Shown: piece after piece, positions 44,751-56,841 of the stretch
Layout of the letters: each line of letters begins with the position of its first letter
How positions within the stretch are numbered: the first letter of the stretch is position 1
NCBI GenBank assembly: GCA_035771165.1
Contig: JAWNZC010000311.1
Span: 702,001 to 766,000 of the forward strand
Length of the DNA stretch: 64,000 bases
Direction of reading: 5' to 3'
Source of the DNA: Paragorgia papillata
Taxonomy: Eukaryota; Cnidaria; Anthozoa; Scleralcyonacea; Coralliidae
The notes under the pieces: generated by a model
The model's database searches: none
The model's input: the letters and a program-made list of their open reading frames with translations, nothing else
What the model was told of the DNA's origin: nothing
Made by a program: the position numbers and the translations under genes

Positions 44751-46157
44751 CCAGTTACAGCTAGTATACTTTATACGTACTCCATGAATATTGGCAGTTT
44801 TGACATATTGGTCAGAGTTAGCCACAAAAATCTAAAAAAGCAAATTAATATATTTAATTTAAATTAAATTAAGTGAACAATTTATATAAAAAAAAATCAT
44901 TTTAAAGCCCATGCTTTTTTAGTCATGTTACCCATCCCCAGTCCCATAAGTTACATAAAATAGTTAAACTTATATCTGATTATATACCGTATATATAGTT
45001 TACAATTATATATTCATTTAAACAGCAAGCTGGGAAACCTTAATTCTTATACCAGCTGAGATCTCACCTTTTCAAAGTAATTTGCTTAGCTTGAGGCATT
45101 TAATTGCCGTCATATAAACATGCCCTTTATTTCTTAGACCTTTCCTACTGATAACCACTGCAGCCTTACATATATGTTTCTTTGCACAGTACTACAGTAG
45201 TATGAATTGATTACTACAACAAAACAACATTCATCTACTGCACATGTTTTCCAATGTTTTCTATAATCTTTGCTTTAGGAATAAAACCTCACATTGCCAA
45301 CTTAATCAAATTACAGTCTACAAAACAGATAAGAGTACAAAAATGCTCAAATTCTGCGAGGACCATCCACCTAAAATTTCTTTAAATAATTTTTGTTTTG
45401 CAGAGTAGTAATTAAATTAGAAGATCAAGTATACCATGTGGTGTGCCAATCCAAATTAAGAGTTATTTTTACATTTTAGTAAAGCCCACAACCATTTTTT
45501 GGCCCATTTGGTGAGGACTGGCAACTTTTCATAATAAGAAAAACTGATAATTTTTTTCCTGGATTTTCCACTAGATTTTGGCTGACATTCTATTAATACT
45601 TCCTACATAGTAAGCAAACCTTTAAAGGTTTAGTCATTAATTACAATATTTTATAACCAAGAAAACAATAGGTGTCCATTTTAAAATAAAATGATGAAAA
45701 TGCAAAAGCTGTAATTTTTTAATAAAAAATTGCGAGGAAATATCTAATATTTCTGAATATCTCTACTTGATTAGTTGGTACGAATTTATGGCAACAAATA
45801 ACAAAGTTTGACGACTAAAAATCAACGTTAATCGTCACAAAACTCCTCAATACATGCATTGATTCAGGTTTATTCTGGAATATGATAACCCTTCTTCACA
45901 AACAATACACCATTATTGAGATCAGCATCAATTTCAAAGTGCACCTGAACAAAACATTGTTGGAACCAACAAAATTTTGGTTTTCAAAGTAAAACACCAC
46001 ATGTCTATCACTTGAACGGGCAAAAAGGTTAATTATGTGCTACTAATATCAAACTGATGAGATTAGACACAACGCTTACCAATATATGTTCCTAACCATA
46101 TAATTTTTTTTAAGAAATCTAGTCATCTAGTAACACAAATAAATAAGTGAAATATTC

Positions 46158-46346
46158 TTACCTGTGTGCCTTCTGCTGTCGAACATAATCCCATAAAATA
46201 TAATAAAGCACGTTGTTGCCGTTAAAAGCGCCGTGAAGATGTTGCACCAGCTTCCAGTGGACGAAATTGTATTGAAGACAACAACCAAGTATTACATGTA
46301 ACAATGAGTGAGTTTTTATTAGATCAATAAGCCAAAAATCCAACAA
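46158..46346 (-). other. possible exon in the second TTAA element
   Basis: Open for about 62 codons (HWKLVQHLHGAFNGNNVLYY and WDYVRQQKAHR) and ends exactly at a strong GTAAGA donor at 46164-46159. There is no in-frame ATG, because the upstream ATG near 46363 is in another frame. May be a remnant of the element's gene. Confidence 0.3.
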
Positions 46347-46460
46347 ATACAGCGTTCACCGCCATGTTCCAAAAAAGAACAAGAATTTGCTGTTTTTTCG
46401 CAAAGGATCACGGTATTTTTGAGCGCCAGTTTCTCGATAATCTAAAAAATCTCCTCTTAA

Positions 46461-48257
46461 TTGCAATAGATTCTGGATTATGCCGACGCTAAATGTATTT
46501 GACGTGGTTTGGAGCTAGGAATAACGGAAGATGTGTCATGAGATACCGGGGCATTACTCGCAAACGCGTGTGCCCTTTTTTCTTTTAATAAAAACATGGG
46601 AATGACAGCGATAATTTGTCAACGAGTTCAGAGAGAGATTATGCGCAGTTAGGTTCCGGTGAAGTAAGCATTGACGACCGAGAAACGGAAATGATGCCTG
46701 TAAGGTGGAACGTGTTTAATTTCAAGAGTCAAATACCGCAGAGTCAGCAGAAGGAAGTGGCGCCATGGGCAGCATGTTTTGCTCGTCTTCTACTTTAATA
46801 GCAGTGTTTATGTATAGTTTACCACGGAAGAAGTAGTTTTATCACAGTTATTAGCACAAAAGCATTTTGAATCGTCACACTTTACCATACCTACCGAGAA
46901 GTTCAACACACTTTACCACACTTTACCGTCCGGAAATTCGCAAATAATATTATGACTCTATATTTAGATGGTTTGGTGGTAAACTGTGGTAAAATGTGTA
47001 GAAAATGATGATATTGGTGCTCTTAAGCTTTTAAAGTATAAATTTCACAGAATAATGTAGCGTGCGGAGTATTTTTGAATGAAACGATACTACTGAACTT
47101 TAGCCTAATGGCCATGTCTGGCATTAAGCTGACATAAAGTATTGCGTTGGTTATATGAGACGGGGTAGTGCAATTATAGTGTTTAATATTTTGTTATATA
47201 ATGAACAACGCGTATATTAATAAAAAAAAAATTCTGCAAACACCGTTGTGTCTCAAACAACTTCTGACAATTATATCACATTGCACTATATTACACGAGA
47301 AAATTTGTTGATAAGAAAATGTTTTCGCCTGGCGCAGGAACATCGCCAATGCGCGTTGTTTATCACTCAATCGTACCTGGAAAATCATCTTGCAAACTTG
47401 ACTTGTATATGAAACATAATGCAATTGTGACATCATATAATAAATATATTGTTTTTTGTATCTGCGCAGCAGATATATTGCTATCGCGTTGTGTGTGTGT
47501 GGGTGGGTGTGTTAGCTTTTTTTGTGTAACTCTAACCAATGCCCGACGATGAAATCAGGGCCAATCAAAGTTCATAATTTCTTGGCGTCAGTCTACGAGC
47601 TGTCAGTTTGAACGATGGAAGCAACTATTCTTAATCCGATGGTGTTTTAAAGCGCCATGACGAACCGCACGGTCGAAAGAATACACTTTTGGTGGATTCA
47701 AACCACGTTTCTCCGGAAACAAACCAGCCTAATTCCATTACGAATTAACGCAAAATTAATGCTGTCATAATTTCATGAATTTAATTACTTCGCGCTGCTA
47801 CGCAGCAGGACCAATGAACAAAATAGCTAATTATAAATCGTTATTTATTAAAAATGCAGTAATGTGATGCTACAGTAGATTGTATTTTACTAGTTTAATA
47901 AATACTGAATTAAATACAGAACAACGTGATGCGCCGACAGCATATTTGGTTTTGGCCTCATGCTTTCATACAGTGCGCGAGCTGCTTCGCCTTTGTTGAA
48001 CCGCTTGGCCATAATGAGAGCCTGTGTTTTCTTTTCTCAAACTACAGAACTTGGATTATAACACAAACTCGGAATAACCCGTCTTGAAACTTTAACCTGT
48101 CTCGTAAAAATCCGTCTTGAATAATAACAATATATGGTCACACACGTGACACGGAAGGTCGAAAGATGGCATTGGCATCTTCAAAGTCTACCAGCAGAAA
48201 ATATATATAAACATTTTCTGACGTAAGAGTTTCCGGCAAAATATCTATGCATTAGTC
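46461..48257. other. intergenic, no recognised gene
   Basis: A small cluster of ACTTTACCACA motifs in both orientations lies at 46815-47010. The 60-residue open frame at 46616-46798 lacks an ATG and was not called. Confidence 0.4.
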
Positions 48258-48372
48258 AACAATCGAAATATAGCAACTTAGGTTAGATATACTGCCGAAA
48301 CAGAGAACGTTAGATTCCTACTTTCTCTGTTTCGGCAGTATATCTAACCTAAGTTACTATGTTTCGATTGTT
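48258..48372. repeat. fold-back repeat
   Basis: AACAATCGAAA plus ACTTAGGTTAGATATACTGC on the left, mirrored by GCAGTATATCTAACCTAAGT and TTTCGATTGTT on the right, with a loop of about 13 bp. Confidence 0.8.
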
Positions 48373-48570
48373 GTTTCTACACTGCCCACGCAGCACGCTA
48401 CTTTTATTATACATTAGTCAGCTTGTTCACTTATTCCCAAGAGAAGTGCTGTCTGTAAGGCCCGGGGAATCAGGTGATGATTTATTGAGTAAAGTCCCAA
48501 AATAAAGCTTGGGTTTACTTGAGTTAAGTAATATACCCAGGGTATATATAAACGTATATATATATAATAA

Positions 48571-49258
48571 AATGACCGATTATTTGGCTTTCTTTTAGCT
48601 TCAACTGATTAAGAAAAATGACACATCTTCAAAATCTGCCAGCAAAAAATGACGCATCTTTCTGACACAAGAGCTTCCACTAAAATCAGTCTAAATAACC
48701 AGTCTATAAACTGAAGTAAATTTATAGTTTACTCTATATAATAAAGAAAAGAAAATTATCGATTATTTAGCTTTCGTTCAGTTTCAACTGATTAAGAAAA
48801 GATGACAAATTCTTCAAAATCTGCCAGTAAAAGATGACACATCTTTCTGACACAAGAGCTTCCACTGAAATCAGGCTAAATAATTAGCCTATGAACTGGA
48901 GTAATTTTATAGTATACTCTATATGGAAGCGATAAAGAAAAGAAAATGATCGATTATTTAGCTTTCTTTTAGCTTCAACGGATTAAGAAAAGATGACAAC
49001 ATCTTCAAAATCTGCCAGCAAAAGATGACGCATCTTTCTGACACAAGAGCTTCCACTGAAATCAGTCTAAATAATCAGCTTATAAACTGAAGTAAATTTA
49101 TAGTATACTCTATACAGCAGCAGCTTAAGATAAAGAAAATAAAATGATCGATTATTTGGCTTTCGTTCAGCTTCAACTTATTAACTGATTAAGAAAACCA
49201 GAAAAGATGACAACATCTTCAAAATCTGCCTACATCTTTCTGACAGTCATTAGAGCTT
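48571..49258. repeat. tandem array of about 190-bp units
   Basis: Unit starts (ATCGATTATTT or variant) at about 48573, 48757, 48948 and 49146. Each unit carries CATCTTTCTGACACAAGAGC. The last unit is shortened. Related fragments lie at about 48140-48235 and 50776-50835. Confidence 0.85.
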
Positions 49259-49338
49259 TCTGAATAATATCACAGCGTTTATATTTTCCTTATACCGCAT
49301 GTAGGCGCGCATTTGGTCTGACGGCGAAAGATGACTAC

Positions 49339-50774
49339 AGTAGAAAGCAGTGTATTTCACTCTTTAAATCCCGGTGATGATGAGTGGCGAGTGACGAGCT
49401 CGCAAAAGACAAAATCTACACAAGAATGGCTTCGATTTATTTGCAAAATAGAGGAGTTGACATATCAGGAGTTGAATCAACTTATTGGGAAGAATAATGT
49501 CTACGTTTGCGAAGTCAAATTGCACTCCTAGAAGTAAGTATATTCAAATATTCTGTTCTGTTTGCGCGTCTTGTTTATATCGTCACCGCAAAGTCTGGGC
49601 TTTCTGATATAGTCCATGTCGAATTTATAAAACTGATATTGTTTTTAATTCCCAGATCGTAAATGATAAGTTTTGGTTGTTGGAAGTATCCTACTGAGAA
49701 TTTGCCGACGTCGAACTGAGGAATCAGTCAATAAAGAAGGCGCTCCATCTTCATCGCATTCCAACTGCAAGTGGGAATAAAACCTATTGAAATTGCCACT
49801 GTTGAGATTCTCTATGATCATTGAATATTTGAACTACGGAACCTGATGGAACTCAGATAACTGAACATATGCACAAAATGTTTTTGCAGCTGCTACTATT
49901 TAATACAATATATTTGCAAACTTGAGATTTGCATAAATATTTTAAGGCACATTGCTGTTTTAAAAATGAGATGTACAGTAGCTATACTATGCTTATTTGG
50001 AAATTGTTGTAAAGATGTTCTTTCACTTGTTTACGTTATTTCACTCAGGAAAGCACTCAGGAAAGCATCCTGGGATGTTGGTGGCACAGTGGTTAATGCA
50101 CGTGCCTTTCACCTGCGAGTGGGGTTTGCTTCCTGCAGGGTGCAGTTATCTGTTACCTTGGCCACATGTGAGAATAGTGCTTCCAGTTTGACTCTACCAA
50201 ACACAACAGGTTTCCTCCAGGTATTCTGGTTTCCTCCTGTAGTAACACTGGACCAATGAGTGTGGCCCCTTACTGGACCTCTAAGGATAACAGTTTAGAT
50301 ATAACTGATATATTTATCCTGTATAAATAAGGTTAGTTTAGTTTAAGTTTAGAGTTTCCCAAAGTATCAATCAAGACTATACAAAATAGTCTTGTATGGT
50401 GAGAACTGGTGAGATCACAAGATGCTCTCTCTAACTTGAAGTTGAACTACTCTAGCTTTGATATTTGTAAATAACTAAGCAAATTGAGGTATATACAGTA
50501 TAAATGAATTGCATTTTACATATTAATTAACATTTTAAACTTTGAAATTGTTTGCAAACTTTAACAGAGTTTATCAAATAAAGTTGTCATTCTTTATTAT
50601 ATCTCATTATGCAGACAATGAATCAATGACACCATCACACCTGTCTATTGGATTCAGTCCTGGATCAGTTCAAAAGGCTATTTAATAACTGGTTAATTAA
50701 GTTATTGAAGGCAGGATTTAAATTAGGAAAATACCCTAACCCAGTAATAAAACACCCAACGTTGTTTTCTAAAC
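49339..50774. mobile_element. 1.44-kb repeat element, copy 1 (no Crypton insertion)
   Basis: Starts AGTAGAAAGCAGTG and ends TTGTTTTCTAAAC. ATGACTAC flanks both sides (49331-49338 and 50775-50782), an 8-bp target duplication as in hAT transposition. Matches 55615-59123 once the 56422-58502 insert is removed. It has a short ORF at its 5' end and a SINE in the middle, and no transposase. Confidence 0.75.
50073..50350 (+). repeat. tRNA-derived SINE (copy 1)
   Basis: GGTGGCACAGTGGTTAATGC resembles a pol III A box, with a degenerate B box GGGGTTTGCTTCC. Next comes a GGTTTCCTCC-rich body and a TTAGTTTAGTTTAAGTTTA tail. Cnidarian tRNA SINEs have this layout. Confidence 0.55.
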
Positions 50775-50949
50775 ATGACTACATCCTTCTGGCACAAGAG
50801 CTTCCATTGAAAGTATTCTCAATAATATCACAAGCTCATATCTTCCCAATGCCTATTGTCTTTCTGTATTGAATACATTGATACATTGATACATAATATA
50901 TATTTCTCACCAAAATGCACTCGTTACATATTTTATCTACTACATACTT

Positions 50950-51063
50950 TACCTGCTTGAATACTTCACCGTTGGCGTTCAGCAATTCTCTGTTGAGCCT
51001 TGAGGGCACACATGCAGCATCAGAATTCCCAAAATAATTATGTGTATATTTCAAGTCTTCCAT
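50950..51063 (-). CDS. candidate first exon, minus strand
   Basis: ATG at 51063 opens MEDLKYTHNYFGNSDAACVP and LNRELLNANGEVFKQ, reaching donor GTAAAG in phase 0. Composition looks coding; no family recognised. It could be the start of the minus-strand gene whose last exons are at 42293-43145, which is untested. Confidence 0.35.
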
Positions 51064-51619
51064 CCTCGTTTCTTTAATACTACCATGCAGCTTGACTCAA
51101 TATGTCATTTGGTAAGAAACGTGATTCTCGTCACTGTCTCGAAGATCGGTCTCTTTGAATAACGATTTAATGCGTTCGTTAAATTGAATTCAAGTATATG
51201 TGTATCGAAACTTAGCGAAGAAATACGGAAATAGGATGAACTAAACCTCACATTCATCGCCGGACGGTGACCATTCTTTCTTCGTGCAAATCATACTCCG
51301 CACGCCAAAATGTGTTATGCTATACTTAGTAGTTCATAGTGATGACAACTAACTGGTTAGTTAATATATCGTTCGGTTAAACATTGGTACAATGACCATT
51401 TTTTGCTGCCTCCTCCAGGGAGGCAGCACACAATTCTTGACATATTTCTTGGGTTACCTATACGTTACTCGTGCTCCGTCTTTTTCCCGAGCTATGTATG
51501 GCTGCGTATATCAATTTTCGGATTTGGAGATATGGAGATGTTGGTTCTGAACCGGGTATGACAGCAGTAAAGAGCCTGGGTACGAGGCTGCAGCAAATGC
51601 CATCATTGCCATGTGCGGC

Positions 51620-51692
51620 CGTGTAAAAACGCCAGGTAAAAGGATAAAAGGCCGGCCTGGCCTTATATCCTTTTACCTGGCGTTTTTACACG
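51620..51692. repeat. hairpin repeat
   Basis: CGTGTAAAAACGCCAGGTAA and AAGGATA on the left, TATCCTTTTACCTGGCGTTT and TTACACG on the right, centred on GGCCGGCCTGGCC. Confidence 0.85.
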
Positions 51693-51961
51693 TTTTGCTC
51701 GCATCATTTCCTTGTGGTCGAAGCTGTTCAAGACTTAACAAGACAGACGCGGGCTACTGCAAAATCACAGTGCTATATATAGTACGTGAAGGTACTGACG
51801 CAGGTTGTCACATGCAGTGCTAAGATCTAAAGTCTAAACACATTGGTCACAGACAAAAGTCAAAACACAATCCAGTTCTCCGATAGAAAACACAATGTGA
51901 ATTTGGAATACACTACTGACAAAACACGATTGCCTGTATTTAACGTATTTCGACATGTACA

Positions 51962-52402
51962 CAGCGTTCATATGTCGAGTCTCTTCGGGTATTAAATATC
52001 AACACAGCTATTAACGGCGTCTGCTAATGCTATTGTAAGCGTATATAATATCAAAATACTTGCCAGCGACATTACTGACCAATATTAAACTATGTCCGTG
52101 AACACACAAAACACATCCGAGACCGGACGAGAAAGACTTGATCAGACATCAGGAAAGCAAAGAAAGAAAGCATTATTTCCACATATGTACAGCGTTCATA
52201 TGTCAAGTCTCTTCGGGTATTAAATATCAACACAGCGTCATGTTTATGGCGTATAAGCGTATATAATGGCAAGAATCAAGATACTTGCCAGCGACATTAC
52301 TGACCAATAACTATGTCTGTGAACACACAAAACACATCCGAGACGAGAAAGACTTGATCAGAATCATCAGATATCAGGAAAGCAAAGAAAGAAAGCATTT
52401 GG
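51962..52402. repeat. tandem duplication of about 228 bp
   Basis: Units 51962-52168 and 52190-52402 share CAGCGTTCATATGTC, TCTCTTCGGGTATTAAATAT, CTTGCCAGCGACATTACTGA and GAGAAAGACTTGATCAGA, with small indels. Confidence 0.8.
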
Positions 52403-52509
52403 CATGCACGCATCAGTTTCGCAAAGCCTCAACAATTTAAACACAAACTTTTATGATGTCTTCTTTCGATTTTTGCTCAATTTCAACCGCGTGGTTATGA
52501 CTCATCACT

Positions 52510-52703
52510 CATGGCCCTCTCTCCTCCGCAGAGTCAATAATATATAGGAGAGCATAGAGTAATGCGGTAGAGTGTAATGGGAAATAACTCTACCGCAGTA
52601 CTCTATGCTCTATAGTCTATAAACCCCTGCAATATTAAACCCATATATATTATTGAAGAACTCAACAAAGCTCAATAAGCCTCTGCGGAGGAGAGAGATC
52701 ATG
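52510..52703. repeat. nested palindrome
   Basis: Outer arms CTCTCTCCTCCGCAGAG and CTCTGCGGAGGAGAGAG flank inner arms AGAGCATAGAGTAATGCGGT (52549) and ACCGCAGTACTCTATGCTCT (to 52611). Two concentric fold-backs suggest one element inserted in another. Confidence 0.75.
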
Positions 52704-52953
52704 GTCAGTGTTTGTCAGAGCTGGTGTTGGTCACTCACATCGTCACTGATCGTCACATGCTAGTCACATGTTGCCTCGCGGTTCGTACCCAAACCCACAT
52801 GCAGATGCAAATAAGCGCTCTGGACATCGTGGCCTCACTAATTAGTGGATCTATGAACTCAATTGGGATAAATTTCAGTATTTTCAGATGGAACATTATC
52901 CTTCGTCCTGCCTAGCCAAAGGAGGCTAATGGAGTGCCCGCCCCAATTCGCCT

Positions 52954-52985
<32 letters not shown>

Positions 52986-54230
52986 CACCAAAAAAAAAAT
53001 TAAATATGTGTAATGACGTTTCATAATGTTCACAATTCTGTTAAATCTCACTCCAAAATGCAGAAAATGGCATTTCAGTCACGCTAGGTTTCAACATTGG
53101 CTTTTTAAACGCAAGGCTTTTTTGAATTATTTATTATTTCTTTTACACCCTTATCCAATTTTGTACCAGGCAGCACTTCCTTGCGATAGTAACTTCTAGT
53201 AATATGTAAATAATACGTTTTAATAGGAATACAATTACCCGCAAGCTTGACCGACCTCGTCATAAACTTATTAAATCCTGTCACCACTGCGAATAGTCGT
53301 GATTACCTCTACCGTAATGCTATGGTAACCCATCACCTAACTAATAATCCTTTCAGACATCGTGCGGTTCCTCATGATATCACGAAGTCCTCCGAAGCGA
53401 CAAAGTTTTGGATTAAAATACTACGATTTTCTAGGGTCCTATTCTATACGATTTATTCAAATTCACATATCTGCTACATAATTTAACGAACAAAAAACAA
53501 ACCTACAGACGATTCAGGGATACTTTAAAATGATTGCGTTTGATCGTACGCCAAGTGATAGCATAATAATGCAATTTGATATTTGCGCTCATCTCAGTTC
53601 AAATAGACTTTTCTCCGTTGCTATTCTATACCATTTTTTCTAATTCACATATGTTCTACAGAATTTAACGCTTTATCTAACTGTAGAAGTTTCGTGAATG
53701 GCACAAATCAACAGACGATTCAGGGGGATACTTTAAACACGCAGTATCCGGTTCAACTGCAATGAAGATATATCTCAATACGGCTGTTCTCTTATATTTA
53801 AGATCTCGTTAAAATCTTATAAGATCTTGTAAGATCCGTGCTTTAGCTATTTCTGTGACCTGAGTAATGTATTTTAAGGCAAGCTGCAATAACGTCTCAA
53901 AATATTAAGTTTAATTTCTATTTCTACATGTTTAAAGCAATTACTTTTGTTTAATGTTGACGCACAACATTTTTTATGTCATTGTCATTGTAATCTATAT
54001 CATGATCTTATTGTCATTTACTACAGTTCGTGTTGATAACTTGTAAATAATAAGCTTTTTGAATACAATCATTTCATCTACATGCTTTCTTGTCTCATCA
54101 CAAACAGTCTGCTCAGACCTGGGGCTATATATTTCAATTTGAAAACATTTAAAGAGAGATACACTGAGTCTCTTCAAAACTCGATTAGTGCTAATCCTTG
54201 GGTTTAAAATTTATAGTCGACCTTTCTATT
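52704..54230. other. intergenic, no recognised feature
   Basis: Contains a short C-run and AC microsatellite (about 52954-52984). Open frames of 60-79 residues here have no recognisable motifs. Confidence 0.45.
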
Positions 54231-54931
54231 TTAGTACGTTCTAAAAGGGAAGTATCTATTATTCTATTATACTCTATTAGGCTAATTCTCTTCTAACACG
54301 TTTGGCGCAGATACATGTACGCATAGCGTACCTTTTATTTAAACATGTAATAACTTACCTTTCCCTTATAGTGTTAGGTATGTCAAGTTTTAGAAGTATG
54401 TCACATGCCAAACGAGAGATGTGTGTTCTTAATTGTTTCGATATTTTCAGACAATCCTTGACAAAACGGTTGGCACACATTACACGTGCGGACCCCCTTC
54501 CCCCATTTCAATGTTGTATAGTAACTAAATGATGTGCTAATGGTGTTGTGATGCTCATCGACACTCTATCATCGTAATGGGACCAACATTGAGACGGGGG
54601 ATGGGGGGAAACAGGGGATAAATTAAAATGTTCCAGCACTATAGGATTTCAACACAACTCCGCAGTGTCGCTCCAACTATTTTTGTCAATGATTGTCTGA
54701 ATAAAATATACATCATAAAATCCAAAAAGTTTACAACGAAACATTATTATGAGTTGTTTAGAATTAAGAAAAATGTTCTAAAAACAATTCTCATGGATAC
54801 TTTAAAGTCATATGCACACCAATGCAAATGACGTTATCTCATCAGAAAATATCAGCATGAACAATTACTTATCAATGTGTAATGCCGTGCGCGCACATGC
54901 ATGCAAGCGTTTTTGCTTATCCGCCTTAATT
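54231..54931. repeat. 0.7-kb direct repeat, copy 2
   Basis: Second copy of 42888-43597, same orientation, about 11.3 kb away. The plus-strand frame at 54628-54831 (with LKTILMDTLKSYAHQCK) is interrupted in copy 1, so it is not called as a gene. Confidence 0.85.
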
Positions 54932-55614
54932 ACTCGGGCTACTGTGGTAGAACGAGTCTAGGTTTCGGCTCCGTTTGTTTTTATTTTTTCTCCACACAAA
55001 ATGGCATTATTGCATCATCCCGTCAGGCCTTGCGAAACTGTAAAGCAGAGTCCCGTGCTCGGTTTTTTCGAGTTCTTTTGCCTTTGATCGAGTTGGGTTG
55101 AGGTGTTTCCAAATGGTAATGGTGAATTCATGCGTAGTTGATCAGTAATGTTGTTGACAAGGTTTGCCCATGAAGACAGAACAGACGAATTTATTACAGA
55201 TGCGAAAAAATGCCGTGTTGACATCAGCACCTAGGGATAGAGACACAAGAAAGGGCCACAGTATATCAAAGAACATATACGTACTGTTTACCTAGTAACG
55301 ACTTTCTCCTTGTTTGAATAGCTAAACCTTTTGCAAGTGACCGAGCTAGTTATAGTTGAACCACGGTTAATAGAAGGGAGACTGGTTAGGCTAGCTGTAC
55401 CACGTGACAAAATATGCTATTATTCACTCAAAATTCGTGTCACGTGATGCGCTAGCTGCACTGATTCAAAAACACAGTGTTGCGGTCTAGAAAATCCACG
55501 TTGAAAGTATTCCGTTCTGCGACTTCTGTTAGTTCGTTTTGTTGTAATAGTGCTTTCAAATACTAGTTTGGAGATATGCCTCGTGTGAACTGGTAGTTTT
55601 TTGGTTTCCCGAGC
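54932..55614. other. intergenic, no recognised feature
   Basis: Contains inverted CACGTGACA/TGTCACGTG at about 55400-55447. No supported gene. Confidence 0.4.
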
Positions 55615-56428
55615 AGTAGAAAGCAGTGTATTTCACTCTTTAAATCCCGGTGATGATGAGTGGCGAGTGACGAGCTCGCAAAAGACAAAATCTACACAAG
55701 AATGGCTTCGATTTATTTGCAAAATAGAGAAATAAATCAGGAGTTGAATCAACTTATTGGGAAGAATAATGTCTACGTTTTCGAAGTCAAATTGCACTCC
55801 TAGGAGAAAGTATATTCAAATATTCTGTTCTGTTTGCGCGTCTTGTTTATATCGTCACCGCAAAGTCTGGGCTTTCTGATATAGTCCATGTCGAATTTAT
55901 AAAACTGATATTGTTTTTAATTCCCAGATCGTAAATGATAAGTTTTGGTTGTTGGAAGTATCCTACTGAGAATTTGCCCACCTCGAACTGAGGAATCAGT
56001 CAATAAAGAAGGCGCTCCATCTTCATCGCATTCCAACTGCAAGTGGGAATAAAACCTATTGAAATTGCCACTGTTGAGATTCTCTATGATCATTGAATAT
56101 TTGAACTACGGGAACCTGATGGAACTCAGATAACTGAACATATGCACAAAATGTTTTTGCAGCTGCTACTATTTAATACAATATATTTGCAAACTTGAGA
56201 TTTGCATAAATATTTTAAGGCACATTGCTGTTTTAAAAATGAGATGTACAGTAGCTATGCTATGCTTATTTGGAAATTGTTGTAAAGATGTTCTTTCACT
56301 TGTTTACGTTATTTCACTCAGGAAAGCACTCAGGAAAGCATCCTGGGATGTTGGTGGCACAGTGGTTAATGCACGTGCCTTTCACCTGCGAGTGGGATTT
56401 GCTTCCTGCAGGGTGCAGTTAGTATAGG

Positions 56429-56589
56429 TAATAGTATGGTTTTGAGTGCAATTTGGATAAAGCATACACAAGTGAGTTTTTCAAAGAATATCAAAATAGC
56501 ACGAGTCCGAAGGACGAGTGCTATTTGAAGTCTTTGAAAAACTCACGAGTGCATGTTTTTTCCAAATTGCACGAGAAACCATGCTATTA
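56429..56589. repeat. long imperfect hairpin at the Crypton-type element's left end
   Basis: TAATAGTATGGTTTTGAGTG (56429) pairs with the complementary stretch ending CCATGCTATTA (56589). The centre GCACGAGTCC-GAAG-GACGAGTGC region and TTTTTCAAAGA/TCTTTGAAAAA arms pair too. Confidence 0.8.
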
Positions 56590-56841
56590 CTTATTAATAA
56601 TAAACAAGAAAATGTGCGAGACAATTATAAGACGAACATACGGTGATCAAGAAAACTTGATCTTCCGGTCGTGTTTTAATTGGTTTACACAAAGTCACGC
56701 GACATGCGTCTTAAAATATTTACAACAGTTGTTCATTTCAAACGAGCAATGGAAGTAACTAGTATCGTACAGTCAAAACATTAAACAACTTGGATTTATA
56801 ACATTCAAAAACGAAAATATCCAGTTCAAATAGTTCATCAG

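Larger units (their letters stand above)
43626..46456. mobile_element. 2.83-kb DNA element with 27-bp TIRs and TTAA flanks
   Basis: The left terminus GAGGAGATTTTTTAGATTAT at 43626 matches the minus strand of the right terminus for 27 bp (43626-43652 and 46430-46456). TTAA lies directly outside both (43622-43625 and 46457-46460). No transposase is recognisable; a minus-strand exon-like segment is at 46158-46346. Probably non-autonomous. The terminal sequence differs from the element at 10301-14870. Confidence 0.85.

Noticed and set aside
48571..49258. Repeat array considered as CRISPR-like
   Set aside because: Units of about 190 bp repeated in full with no unique spacers; a eukaryotic satellite.
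49331..49531. 66-residue frame MTTVESSVFHSLNPG
   Set aside because: Inside the 1.44-kb repeat; copy 2 lacks the ATG and has changes, so coding is unproven.
50259..50966. Frames over the SINE with GTVVNARAFHLRVGF
   Set aside because: They translate the tRNA-derived SINE head; not a protein gene.
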